Assembly (NCBI GenBank): GCA_963575745.1
Contig: CAUYUJ010005659.1
Location: 1 to 47,500, forward strand
Length of the DNA: 47,500 bases
Reading direction: 5' to 3'
Origin: Prorocentrum cordatum
Taxonomy: Eukaryota > Sar > Dinophyceae > Prorocentrales > Prorocentraceae
The notes below the pieces were generated by a model. The model had not been told where the DNA came from. It worked only from the letters and a program-made list of their open reading frames with translations, and did not search any database. Position 1 is the stretch's first letter. The number at the start of each line of letters is the position of its first letter. The position numbers were made by a program, and so were the translations under genes. Of the stretch, positions 8,877 through 20,207 are shown one piece after another.

Positions 8877-11800
8877 CTACGAAGGGTGTCCAATTGAATA
8901 TTTGGTGGGTCCAACGGTTGGAGGCATGGCATGGGCCCCAATGGCCCACTGGCAATCCTCTAAAATCTAAAACCCTAAGTCCTAACATGACAGACGTGAT
9001 GGCGCTGGGCCGATACTCTGATACTCCCTGGACGGGGGGGCATTTACTGAGATGTCCTGCTGATCCGCGAAGCGGTGTCTGGCTGCAATCGCTTCCGAGG
9101 GCTTGGCCCAAGGCCTTGGGCCAAGGGCTATAGCGGCTAGGGCTAGGGCTAGGGCGGCTAGGGCCTAGCCGCTATACGCTATAGTATAGTATATACATAG
9201 CCGCAGCCTGGCCCCACCCCCTGCTAATCATGGCCTCAGCATCCATCACCAATATCCTCCATGTGCGCTGCATTGGCCCGGCGAAGCCCAAAGATAATTA
9301 AGGGAGGGGGTGTTTGGTAATCATTGTACAAGTGCAACATCGCGATGGAGCCTGTTTTGGGTTGTCTTCGGGTGGTTTTCGGGCGTCTGGGGCTGCGCTG
9401 GAACGGTTACGATGTGCAGTGTAGTTACTACCTACGCACTACCACTATCACAACGAGGGCAACTGCGCCCCCCAGGGATGTTGCACCCAAAAGGGGGGGT
9501 ACGTGCAACGCTTTTTCCCGATTCCCGAACGCGCGCGGGGGCGCCAACCCAGAGGGGGGACGGCGCCTGCAACGGTAACGGCCTGGCCCCAGCACGACCA
9601 GCGCCAGCCCGACGCCCAACATACCAGCCTGCACACTGACACATGACATACATACATACATACCACCACGACCTACACCACGAATAGCAGATAGCACCAG
9701 CGCCACCAGCAACACGACCAGCGCGAGTTACTACCTACAAGCATCTCGGCGCACCGCCTGCGCCATGCCAAGGTGGGGGTGAATGCAGTGCGGTGCCTGC
9801 TGATGGGCGGCCAGTGTCAACCGGTAACTGGTGGAGACGCACGCCGCAAGCCCTTCCTACCGTTGCTCGGCGCCCCGACGGGGGGGGGGTGATGCTGCCG
9901 GGGCCGAGCGGGCCTTGGACCCCAGGCCCTCTTGGCCGCGTGCGAGGGGCGTGCCAAAATTGGTGCGGTAGCCGCATGCGAACGCTGGCATGCGGGCCTT
10001 CGGTGGAACTCCCTGCGGGGCAACGAAACGCGTGAGGGGTGCGCCAAAATAAATGAAGTGGCTGCATGCGAACGCTGACACTTGGGCCTTCGGCGGGGCC
10101 CCCCCCTATGGCCCCTATGCCCTATGGCCGTATGGGGCCACGAAACGCGCGAGGGGTGGGCGAAAATGGTTGACTGGTTCGGAGGCCAGAGGCAGGGGTC
10201 GGAGGAGGAAGGGGAGGGAGGAAGGGAAGAGGGGAGAGGGGGCGAACGCGGGTGGCTGTGGCTGTGGCCCAGCCTCAGCCCAGGCAAGCTGGCTCCTGTC
10301 ATGCAAGGCTGAGACTCGGGCTGGGCTGCTTACCTGGCTTACCTCAATCTGGGCAGCCAGGACTGCTAGGATGCTAGGACCTAAGAGACTGTCAAGGTAG
10401 GCGCGGTGCCCAAAACCTTACTCCGGGCGCAAGCTGAAGCCAAGCTGGCCAGGCCAGGCCCCAGCAGCTGGCCACGCTCTGGGGAACCCAACGCCCAGAG
10501 CGATCCCAGGCCAAGCTTAGAATCTTAGAAGGCCCCAGGCCACTAGGCCCAATCCCCCACGCCCTCGGCCCTCGGCCCTCGGCCCAGGCCTCATGCCATG
10601 GCCTCGGCATAGAGTCTAGAGGGCCTAGGGCCTATAGAGCCTAGGCTATATGACACCAAGGACCTAAGTTTAGGCCCTATGGCCCTATGGCCCTGCGCCC
10701 AAGGCCCTGGGTTCCAGGCCCTATGGCCCTAGGCCCCCTAGGCCCTAGGCTCTCCTCTCTAGACTCTAGACTTAGGCTCTAGGCCCTAGGCCCTAGGCTT
10801 AAGCCCCAAGCCTAAGCGCTAGATCCTGGGCTGCAGCCCTGCAAGCCTAATATGACTACGACTATCTATCTATGATGCCCCAGGCCGCAGGCCAAGCCAA
10901 GCTCAAGCAACTGGCCGTGCTCGGCGTGAGCCCGAGGCCCAAGGCCCTGGCCCAAGGCGATCCCAGGCCAAGCTTAAAGGCCCTAGGCCACGAGGCCCCA
11001 AGCACTCATGCCCTTGGCCCCAGGCCAAGGCCTGATGTCACGGCCTCGGCCCAGGCAGGGCCTAAGGCCGACCTAGGACCTAGGCCTATGGCATGGCCTA
11101 GGGCCCTAGGGCCTAGGGCCTAGGGCCTATGGCCCTATGGCCCCAAGGGCAGGCCATGGGCCATGGGCCCCAGGTCCTATCCTATCGGCCCTAGGCCATG
11201 AGCCCAGGCCCTTGGCCCTAGGCCCTATGCCCCAGGCCGAAGCCCTGCAAGCCTGACCCCGACGCCCCAAGCCGCTGGCCCTGGGGCCAATGGATGAGGG
11301 CGTAAGGCATAAGATTGGTCCCAGGCAAGGTCCTGGTCCTAGGCCCTAGGCCCTAGGCCCTAGGGGCCCTAGGCCCTAGGCTAGACCCCAGGGTCTGGGG
11401 CCTGGCGCCGCGGCCCCGGACCCTGGGCCCGAGGCCCTAACGAGGCCGAAGGCCGCAGGGCGTGGGCCTGCGCCCCAAACCAATGGGGCCTCACCCCCAA
11501 ATCCGCCATGCGAAAACGGCCACCCCCCCCCCCCCCTTTGAGAGCTGCGCTGGGTTGTGGCACAGCCTCAGCCCAGGCAGGCTAGCGGCTAGCGGCTAGC
11601 GGCTAGCTGTCTCATGCTAGGCCGCGGCTAGGGCTGGGCTGCTTACCTCAAGCTAGCAAGGCAGCGAGGCGACTGTCAAGGCAGGCGCGGCGCCCAGAAC
11701 TTACTCTGGGTACAAGCCGAGGCCAAGCTGGCCAGGCCAGGCTCAAGCAACTGGCCACGCTCGGGGAAAGCCCAAGGCGACCTCAGGCCAAGCTCAATAG

Positions 11801-14800
11801 GCCCTAGGCCCTAGGCCCTGGGCCTAGGCCCTGGGCCTAGGCCCTAGGGCCCTATAGGGCCTAGGCCTAGGCCCTCACGCCCTCGGCCCCAAGCCTGGGC
11901 CTGAGACCATGGCCTTGGTCTGTGGCCTTGAGCACCGAGGACGTAAGTTTAGGCCCGAAGGCCCTAAGGCTTAAGGCCCTAAGGCCCTAAGGCGCCGAGC
12001 TCGGGGCCCTGGGTCCCAGGCTCCTCCAGGCTCTCGTCGAGAGTCCAGGCCCTAAGCCCTCAGCCCTGCGCCCTGCGCCGCAGCCCTGCGAGCCTAAGCC
12101 GACGCCCCAAGCCGCAGGCCAGGCCAGGATCAAGCAGCTGGCCACGCTTGGGGCGAGCCCAAGGCCCAAGGCGGCCTCAGGCCAAGCTAAGTAGGTCCTA
12201 GGCCCTAGGCCACTAGAGTCACTAGGCACTAGGCCTAGGCCCTAAGGCCCTAATGTACTATGGCTTAGGCCCTAGGCCCCAGGCCTAGGCCCTCGGCCTG
12301 AGGCCATGGCCTCGGCCTAGAGCCCAAGGGCCCCTGGCCCAGGCCCTATCGGCCCTGGGTCCTAGGTCCCAAGCCCTGAGCCCTAGTCCCTAGGCCCTAG
12401 GCCGAAGCCCTGCAAGCCTAATCCCGCCGCCCCAGGTCGCAGGGCCTGGGGCTTGGCCCCAGGCCCCAGACCTGGCCCGAAGGCCTTAGGCCTTAGGCCC
12501 TAGGCCCTAGGCCAGGCCCCAGGGCGCTGGCCCGGTGCCCCAGGCCACAGCCCCCCAAGCCCGGTCGCAGAAAATGTTCGGCGGCGCGCGCGGCCTGGAA
12601 ATTGTTCGCCGGAAATGTTCGGCGGCGCGTTTCTCCCCGGGCAACTTACTCGCTCGCTGCGCGTGACCCTGGAAAATGTTCGGAGAAAATGTTCGGTTGC
12701 TTGAAAATGTTCGAAAAATGTTCGAAAAATGTTCGAAAAATGTTCGGGCCTTTGAAAATGTTCGAAAAATGTTCGAAACATGTTCGGAACCATGATCGGA
12801 AAATGTTCGAAAAATGTTTGAAAAATGTTCGGGGGCAAACGCTCGCCGCCGAAAATGTTCGGAACGGGTCGGCTCGCCGGGACGAGTCGTCTGCGCGGCG
12901 CGCAGCAGGCCGCGCGGCCCGGGGCCGCGCGGCCGGGGGCCGCGCGTTGCGGCGCGCCCCAGGGCTGCGCGCCCTGCGGCGCGCCGCCAAAAGCCACTGC
13001 GAGCCACCAGCACCAAGCCATGGGCGCTGAGGCCAACGGTCTTGGCCTCCCTGGTGAACGCAGAGACTTCAGCAGCGGAGGGCGAGAGAGAGCAGGAACA
13101 ATGGGCGTGGCCCACCCGATGGGCCACGCCCATCGTTGACTCAACGATGGGCCCCATGGTGGGTCACGCTGTTGCGAACAATGTGCAAGAAACAAATCAC
13201 AAAAGAGCGGCTGTTGGCATAGGCATAGGCACGGCTGGGTGGCGCCAGCGCGCCTGCAGCTGCGCCGTGACCTCGCACCTGCGGGCGGCATCGAGTTCCT
13301 GCTGCTGCCCCTTCCCATGCTACTGCTATAGCTGCTATGGTTTACATGTTTACATGCCATGATGTAACTCTGATAAGATGCATGGCGCAAATAACCCCGC
13401 CACAGAAAACGCGCGTTCGGAAGCACATCGCTAAAATTACAACGCGTGAAACGTAAAGTTGATATTACAAAAAACTGGCGCAACATGATTTCCAACCTGC
13501 ATATCATAATCTGTAGTTACTGTAGTTGCGCTAGCGGTGCAGGTGCTGAACATACGCGGCGCGAGTGACTCAAAACATCGATGATAATTGCGCGTGCGAT
13601 TCAGGTATTAATATATGGAATATATTGAACACTTTAATACTTTTAATACTGGCAGATGTCCTGGGAAAATGACGTGAGTTTCGTCTTGGTTTTTGGGGGT
13701 CGTTCTGCGAGACAGCTGGTTTGCATGGTAGCTGCTATTGAAACTGCGAAACGGGATGTTTGATACCAGGGTAAACTTTATCAGTTAAGCCATGCGTGTG
13801 TTCAAGACTGTACGCGCACAAACAATGTGGCCCACCGGTGCCCTATACTATAGGCCTAGGCTATAGGCTAGACTCTAGACCCTCGCACGCATGTCCCATG
13901 CAGCCCCTTGGCCGCACCCCTCACGCGGGCGCTCGATGCGGGCCCGTGAGCTCCATGAGAGGTTCTCACCGCCTCCCCCACCCCCATCTCTTGCGAAACC
14001 CATCCCCGATAGACAGATCATGCCAATGCGGAGCTCTGATAATATGTTCCAAGTGGTTCAAGAGTCTCCCAATGCCCACAGCCCAAAGACTCCGACCTGC
14101 AAGCAAGACTCGACGGACGGGCTGGCCGCAAGCCTATCATGAGATATTATTGCCCCGATCTCCTGTTCAAAGTCCCCCATGATCGCTGTCGACGGCCAGA
14201 AACGCATTTTCATCATAGAAGATCGTCGATGGTGCACTGGCGGCACTGGAGTTGGAATAACTACTTTCGGTGTCCCATTGCTGCAGCTCGCTGGGGGTGT
14301 CATCAACGGGGGGGGGGGAACGATTGCAACGATTCGGATGATAGCTGAAAGCCGTAGCTACTTGTTAACTGTTAACCAACATCCATGGCATCACGCCATT
14401 ACGCCGTATGCCATATGCCATATGACATACGACACCAACGCACTACTCTTGCATCGTTTCCCCCCCGCACCCCTGCGTGCGCGCGCGGTGGGGCACCCCT
14501 GGGAAATGACCAGATTTGCCAGGCCCCAGGGCGCGCCAAAACTGAGGCACTGGTTCCCATCTTGAGCCGGGAAACCTTCTGGCGCAAGTGCCCCCCCCCG
14601 CCTTCTACTCTACTTCTACTTTCGACTGAGACTTCTTAGAAGACTTACCTGGTACCTGGTGGTTGCCTGGGCCTGGGCCACACGCCCCCCTCGCCCCTGG
14701 CCGCCGAGCTGCTCAAGAGTTCTCGAGCAGCAAGCCCAACGTACGACGCACGGGCCACGGTGAGTGCGGCGGCGACAATGGGGGGGCCTTCAATGCTCAA

Positions 14801-17326
14801 CGCCTTCAACAACCCATGCGACGCCTGCTACATCGATGGCCACTGCGATGAAGATGCGGCCCCACCCTGACCCCTGCCACACGCACCCCGTCGCCCATCT
14901 GACAGGGCCAACGGCGAAGGCGGAGGGATCTGACACCACGCGGATGGGGGGGGCGCGCTTCACTGGGAAGGTCTGGCACGCGAACAGTGAGCCAACATGG
15001 GCAAGGCGGATGATCGACATCACATGGGAGGGGGACAAGGTCAGGAATCCAGAGCTCCAATTATCTCCGAGGGCGGCTCGACTTTCGCATGTGCTCTAAA
15101 CTCTAGAATCTAGAAACAAACCTGAACGCAAAGCTGCGAGCAACGTCCTGCCGGGCTGCAACGTCCTCCTCCCGCAACCTCGCGGGGAGAATGTTGGACA
15201 CGGAGGTCGGCGGCTGCAGCGTGCGAAGGTTGATGATGCTGTCGACCCTCTGCGAGATCCACTGCAGCGACCTCTCGCCGCCCAGCATGTCGTCTATGCC
15301 CAAGATGTACAGCCTTGCGCGGAGGCGGGTGGGAGCCGGCGGTGACCAATCCTGGTCCTGGTCCTGCTCTTTCCTGTTTACTCTCCGTTTTGACATCATA
15401 TCCAATCGGGCCACTCCCCAGGCCCCCCTAGGCCCTACGTCACTTCCTCCTCCTCCTGCTCACCTGCCTCCTCCAGCCTCTCCCTCCTCATCCACCCCCC
15501 TCATCCCTCCCTCCCTGCTTATCCTCTGTCCTCCTTCCTCCTATCCTCTTCCTCCGGGCCCTCGCCCCCCCCCCCCTCCCCCTCGCCTGCCTCCTCGTCT
15601 CAAGTGCTGATGTCTCGGGCGGGGGGGCTCTGAGCTGGACATCGGCATCAAGGAGATAGAACTGAACACTGAACGAAAGCCACAAACAAAAACCCGCGGC
15701 TGAAAACATCGCAAGGGGGGGGGGGGCGGACCGAATCTGAGAACAACCGAAACTGAGCGGCACAAAAAACATCAGGCGGCCTTGGCCGCGCAAGCTCTGA
15801 ACCGCCAGGGACTTCATTCAAGAAGCCAAACCTCAGAGACTCGTACTCTATTCAACCGACTCCTGGGCGTTGAAGGACCAGGGCCCATGCTCAGGCCTGA
15901 AAGGCCTATTTGGCATGTGGCTAGCGGCTAGCGGCTAGCGGCTAAACGGCTATGCTTATAGCTGCTATAGCTGCTATGGCTATGGCATATGGCCATGGCC
16001 TCCGGAATGGCCAACGACGATTTTTTACTGGATGGGGGTCAGTGAGGTTGTCCGAACTACGTTCGATCCCGATTGGGGAGCGGCGGGCCTCTTGCGATCC
16101 ATCTCGCTCCAAACGGAAGCGCCCATGAGGAACACTTGGATGCTGTAGCCCAAGTCCGCGCACATCTGGCAGAAACACTCCAAGTAGCTCTGGCCGCCAG
16201 TCTGGCCGGCCTTTGTCTTCCTCGTCCTGAACTCCTCAATCTCCTCCACGCAAAAGGCGTGCGGTCTATCGTTGCGAAGATGAGAAAACCAATCCTCGAA
16301 GACAGTACTGAATTTGCCGTGCTGCTCGGGCCTAATGCCCGACTGGCTGTTGAAGTAGTTGGAGAATGGCTGGCATGGAAGGCCCGCAGTTGTCATGTGC
16401 GGCCTCTGGCGAGGTGGGCAGCAAATGCCATGGGCCTCGCAAGTAGAATGCTCTGGGTTCGTTGCGTCTGCCATGCTCTGGTACAGATGCCCGTCCTGCA
16501 AGTCTGCCCTGAACACCTGCTTCAAGAAACGACGCGCCAGAGGTTTTGTATCATTGAAGCTCTGCGTGGTGGTGTCCATCATGAAAGCCTTGAACACTGC
16601 GCACTCTGCGCCGGTCCCTGAGCAACAACTTTCGTGGATCATTGGCTTGATAGGCCTCAGTGGCAATCTCGCCCGGTCTGACTCCATTGCCACAATTATA
16701 GGTTGCATCCACCACTCAGCGCCGCGAGGAATTGGAATTGGCGGGTGGCTGCGAAGCCAAGCCGCTGGCATCTTACCGTGAGGCGGCGCTGCCGCCGCGC
16801 TGCGGGGGCAACTGCTGACGCTGCCAGCACCACTTGCAGCCGGCGACCTCGACCTCGACCTCGACCTGCCCCCTCCCGCAGATGGCGACTTCTCCGGCAT
16901 AAGTCCTGAAAGGCTGAGGCTGGGACTGTGACTGGGGCTCGCCTGAGGATGCAACGCCTGGGGCGACCCACCAGGACTGGAAACTGCATGCCAATCTGAT
17001 CCGTGCGCTTCCCTGCTGGCGTCTGGGCCCTGCTCGAAACCGCACTCAGAACCTGCCCTGACAAACCTATCTGTGGCCTTGCTCAATAATGATGATGGTG
17101 CCCCATGCGACCTGCCGCTCGACCTGGACCTGGATCTCGACCTGGATCTCGCGGAACCAGGCCCTGGCGACTGTGAGCGCTGGCGGGGCGCTGCCTCTGG
17201 CGAAGGTGGAATGACCTCAGGCTTGAAATCTGAATCGCCTGACTGGGGCGCTTCAGCGCCCGATGCCTGGATGTCGAATAGCATGGCCTCAAGATCCCAG
17301 CTGTCAGGCCCACCCTGGCTTCCCAT
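8292..17326 (-). CDS. Gene 2: cytosine-5 DNA methyltransferase-like protein, three exons (8292-8876, about 15148-15313, 16089-17326)
   Basis: Spliced product about 662 aa. Exon 1 carries an Arg/Ser-rich N-terminus, motif I (ESCCSGTGAE, about residue 232), motif IV with the catalytic Cys (GLPCQPFS, Cys318) and motif VI (CVEEIEEF, about 358). Exon 1 ends in phase 2 at AAGAG|GC and exon 2 begins at AAG|G, which restores RLYILGID, the expected motif VIII. Exon 3 has a target-recognition-like segment (ARHKLGISDTYNGW), motif IX (LSGSDMMRLQGWP) and motif X (LRKLSGGGFSLP). These features define the C5-MTase fold, which transfers methyl from S-adenosylmethionine to cytosine in DNA. Deviations are EEI instead of ENV in motif VI and GGG instead of GNG in motif X. 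Dinoflagellates are known to carry DNMTs in retrotransposons; no reverse transcriptase was seen here. An upstream Met at 17473 would add a hydrophobic 49-residue leader. The exon 2/3 junction is the weakest point. Confidence 0.82.
9110..9200. repeat. TAGGGC-type short repeats
   Basis: GGCTAGGGCTAGGGCTAGGGC and related palindromic CTATAG sequence. It lies inside gene 2 intron 2. It resembles telomere repeat only superficially. Confidence 0.6.
9310..10250. other. Intronic sequence without recognised gene
   Basis: Mostly unique GC-rich sequence with a short CATA repeat (9648-9662). It also holds three diverged copies of a unit containing GAACGCTGGCATGCGGGCCTTC or its relatives (around 9975, 10065 and the preceding 9800-9960). 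Overlapping frames on both strands have no recognisable motifs. Confidence 0.4.
10257..12540. repeat. 1.27 kb tandem duplication rich in CCTAGG palindromes
   Basis: Two diverged copies, about 10257-11520 and 11550-12480. The anchor CAGCCTCAGCCCAGGCA recurs at 10270 and 11560, ACTGTCAAGG at 10388 and 11671, and CCAAGCTGGCCAGGCCAGG at 10440 and 11725. Within each copy a shorter block with the GGCCACGCTxGGG motif is repeated again (10900 and 12130). The rest is dense GGCCCTAGGCCCTAGG, whose CCTAGG core is self-complementary. Frames here are compositional. Confidence 0.7.
12566..12860. repeat. GTTCGAAAAAT direct repeats
   Basis: An 11-bp unit, GTTCGAAAAAT, with variants (GAAAATGTTCGG), tandem or near-tandem at 12665-12860 and scattered from 12570. 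It explains the Phe/Arg/Thr-rich frames on the minus strand and the Met-Phe-rich frames on the plus strand, so those are not reported as genes. Confidence 0.85.
13101..13151. repeat. Two overlapping perfect hairpins
   Basis: Arms at 13101-13114 (ATGGGCGTGGCCCA) and 13120-13133 are exact reverse complements around a 5-base loop. CCCATCGTTGA (13129-13139) and 13141-13151 are exact complements around one base. The two stems share 13129-13133, so only one can form fully at a time. It lies in the large intron of gene 2. Confidence 0.85.
15148..15313 (-). CDS. Gene 2 exon 2: MTase motif VIII
   Basis: Acceptor GCGCAAG|GCTGTAC puts the first base as the third base of an Arg codon, giving RLYILGID directly after the exon 1 MDRK. 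The exon codes for about 55 residues. The 3' end is not certain: CAG|GACGTTGC (GA donor, 15148) and GAC|GTTGCAGCC (GT donor, 15163) both keep phase 0 into exon 3. The start is well supported by motif continuity. Confidence 0.75.
15314..16088 (-). other. Gene 2 intron 1 (775 nt, GC-AG)
   Basis: GC donor at 16088 and AG acceptor at 15314. It includes a pyrimidine/CCT-rich tract (15420-15600) and a run of G (15714-15726). Removing it restores MTase motif VIII exactly in frame. Confidence 0.72.
16089..17326 (-). CDS. Gene 2 exon 1: RS-rich N-terminus and MTase motifs I, IV, VI
   Basis: Codes for residues 1-412 plus two bases. Ser/Arg dipeptide runs occur near residues 55-75 and 152-162, like nuclear speckle or splicing-factor RS tails, which is unusual for a DNA methyltransferase. 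The donor is AAGAG|GCCCGCC at 16089/16088, a GC donor. Beyond it the frame loses all MTase similarity and stops at 16025, which supports the boundary. Confidence 0.8.
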
Positions 17327-18409
17327 CGCAGCAGAGGGAGCGTGTCCGCACAATACTAAGACATAGAATATGAAGAACCAACTAGGGCATGCGCACATCG
17401 GAAGACGGACCTGAACGCCTGAACCACAAAACTGCGTCCACAAGACTGCGTCGACCAAAGAGGCACATCGCAAATCTGATAATGGAAGAGCTGATCAAGG
17501 AAGATAATGCAACGCAACGCAATGCGACCTTCAAAGCGACGCCTGCGGGGAGATGCGAGACCTGGCCATCTCGAACGCGAACAAACCCAATAATTATGGT
17601 TGAGGCTCAAGGGTGCCCCGTCTGACCTGTCTTGCATCAGCGGGCAGGGCCACAGGGGCCCACTCAGATTGGGGCTTGAATAATAGCCATTCGCCCCCAC
17701 CATACCTGGACCAGCTGGATGAGGATAGCCTGCGTTCATACAATGTCTGCGCGTCCTGGTCCTAGCCGCCGGTCCTAGCCGCTAGCCTACTTTGCTAAGA
17801 CCTTAGGACCTAAGACTAAGACATGCCTCACTACCTACTTAGGACCTACTTCCCCAAGGCATGTCCCACTACCTACTTAGGACCTACTTTCCCAAAACAT
17901 GCCCCACTGGCCTACTTAACTTAGGACCTACTTTCCCAAGACATGCCCCACTACCTACTTAGGACCTACTTTCCCAAGACATGCCCCACTACCTACTTAG
18001 GACCTACTTTCCCAAGACCCGAAGCCAAGACATGCCCGACTACCTACTTAGGACCTACTTTCCCAAGACATGCCCCATTACTTACTTAGGACCTACTTTT
18101 CCAAGACATGCCCCACTTTCCCAAGACCCAAGGCCAAGACATGCCCCACGACCTACTTAGAAACGGCCCAAGACATGCCCCACTACCTACTTAGGACCTA
18201 CTTTCCCAAGACATGCCCCACTTTCCCAAGACCCAAGACCCAAGACATGCCCCACTTCCCCAAGACATGCCCTCGCAGAGCAGATGAGATGGCCAGCGGG
18301 GAGGCCTGCACAGCACTCCCGAAAAAAACTGCGTTGCTTGAATGTTTTTCTCTTGGCCAAGCTTGCAAAGACATCCGCAAGGACGCTCTGCTCCGCGCCT
18401 GGACGACGG
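17327..18409. other. Intergenic region between genes 3 and 2
   Basis: About 1.1 kb. The half nearest gene 2 (17327-17800) is unique and would contain its 5' flank. The half nearest gene 3 is a 38-bp tandem array. No further gene is supported. Confidence 0.55.
17815..18272. repeat. 38-bp tandem repeat array
   Basis: About a dozen copies of a unit containing ACATGCCCCACTACC followed by ACTTAGGACCTACTTTCCC. Late copies are shortened to ACATGCCCCACTTTCCCAAG. It lies just downstream of the gene 3 stop in gene orientation. Confidence 0.9.
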
Positions 18410-20207
18410 TCACGCTGCGTCCAACTCCGCGTCGGTCATGTCCACGTATGTGCGAGGCCTCTCGTACATCACGTGGCGCAATCTGCCCTCTGGGTCGTCT
18501 GGCGGTATGTCGCGGCCCCTGATGAGCCACTGTTTGACCAACCGTAAACAATAATCGGATGGCAACTCGTTTGGGGGCTTGCCAAACGTCACCTGCTTCT
18601 TGCACTCGAGCGTGTCGTATGTGTTCCTGTGGCAACCGCACACTGCGCCCCAACCGATCTGGACCCCCCGGGAAAAGACGCCGGCAACATCCCAACCGCG
18701 CCAGTTGAAACTCCGAGGAACTCCGCGGCCTCGGGCTCCACCGCCGCGGCCTCTGCCAGCTGCTGGCGCCGCTGGAGCGGCTGGGTGCGGCGGCGGCAGC
18801 GGGGGCGGCATGTCGCCACCTGGATCTCCATGTCCGCCGCCGTCGCCGCCCCCGGGGCCGCCGCCCTCGTCGCCGCCTTCGCAGCCACTGGCATCCCCAT
18901 CGACGCCGAAAAGATCATCGTCCCATGGGTCATTATCTTGGACTGCTGCGAGGTCTGCGTCAGGGCCAGCCAGCACGACGTCTCCTGCATGGTCTCCGCC
19001 ATCGCCGCCATCACCGCCGAGGTCCACATCAACGATGGGCGCGAGGACTGGCTTGGCTTCTCCTTTCGAAGAACCCCCCTTGGCTCTCGCTTGGCGAAGG
19101 CGCCTCTTGGGGCCACTCCAGAAATTGAACTCGTCGTCGTCTCCTGTTACACCGACTGCATAGACCTCCAGCCCGAAGCCTGGGACGAAATTGAGTCTCT
19201 CGGAATCCCCAGCGAATATTCGAAAAAAAGAACAAGACCAAGCAACCTCAGCATTAAGAATGGCACAAACTCTCCACGCATTAGATATTCCCAAGTGGTC
19301 AGACTCGCAACCATCAAAATCTAATGAAACTCTGCCGAATTCTGCTGCATACTCCACAGCCCCATCATCCTTGGACTGACATAAAGGGGCCATATCCATG
19401 TGCATCGTACTAAAATTTATGTAGCTAATGTGCCACCACGCAATCGTATCCACCTCTGGCGAGAAAAACTTCACAACCAGCGCTCCCAAGTCATACAAGC
19501 GCCGGAGCTCTGAATCCTTGGCAAGGACCCGCCTAGTGAGCTGGCTGAATGCGCTGGCCATGGCGATGCGGGACTGCCCCATGAGGCCGCACAAGCAGAA
19601 GCCAGCGATGAAACAAAGGCGAACGCCCCTCGAAGACGTTCGCTTGGGCTGGTCAGCTGCCAGTAGCGGAAGATGCCGCTGCTCCCAAGCATCGACGAGC
19701 ACTTGCAACGCAGAGTTGGAATGAGAAAGAGCCCTGCACGCCATCCGATCAAGAGGGGGAAGCCACTCCAAGACAACATATGGCAATGTCTGGTCGATAA
19801 AAGATACCCGTGCGCCGTGATCAGCATTGCACGCGGGAATGTCTGCAGGAACTTTGTAGCTCTGAGATGATGACCACTGCGCGTACTGCTGGGCATTGGC
19901 CAGCCTCTCCTCGCGGGCTGTCTGCACTGCATGTCTCGATCGTGTCCGCGCGCTTCGGGTCGCGACCCCCAACCCCCCCAAGCCTGCCTGGATGGCCAAC
20001 GCGTGAGTGTCATCTGTGATATCTGGAAGAGCTGAACGAGGCGCTGCAAATATGCCGAACGCAGGGGCGCCCACGGATGAAGATACCTGGCCCATCCGCC
20101 CCTGCCACTCGAGTCGGTAAAAATCATGCCCCCGGCGTGCAATCACGTCGCGCCTGTGGGCATGAGCTGCTCGGAATACGGCTTTCCTCTCATGTTTGGT
20201 CCATGTC
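18410..20207 (-). CDS. Gene 3 exon 4, with stop
   Basis: Acceptor GCGGCAG|GACATGG at 20208 restores a split Arg codon in phase 2. The frame runs to TGA at 18410. It carries an Arg/His-rich start (WTKHERKAVFRAAHAHRRD), a long middle, Gly/Asp-rich and Pro-rich linkers, an RGG-like stretch and the terminal Cys/His module. An upstream acceptor near 20264 is possible but fits the phase less well. Confidence 0.72.

Larger units (their letters stand above)
8877..15147 (-). other. Gene 2 intron 2 (about 6.3 kb, repeat-filled)
   Basis: Inferred intron between MTase exons 2 and 3. It contains TAGGGC repeats, a 1.27 kb tandem duplication of CCTAGG-rich sequence, GTTCGAAAAAT direct repeats, two adjacent perfect hairpins at 13101-13151 and a less GC-rich unique stretch at 13360-13800. 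No convincing internal exon was seen on either strand. Transcript data would be needed to exclude one. Confidence 0.6.

Noticed and set aside
9110-9160. Possible internal telomere repeat (TAGGGC)
   Set aside because: Dinoflagellate telomeres are TTTAGGG. The units here are TAGGGC and grade into CCTAGG palindromes.
12500-13507. 335-residue minus-strand frame with FRTFFEHF repeats
   Set aside because: The repeats are the translation of the GTTCGAAAAAT array and the rest is GC-driven. It lies in the methyltransferase intron and has no domain.
16073-16781. Plus-strand frames opposite the methyltransferase exon
   Set aside because: Antisense shadows of a strongly supported coding exon.
17815-18272. 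CRISPR-like array
   Set aside because: The units are contiguous tandem repeats with no unique spacers, in a eukaryotic context.
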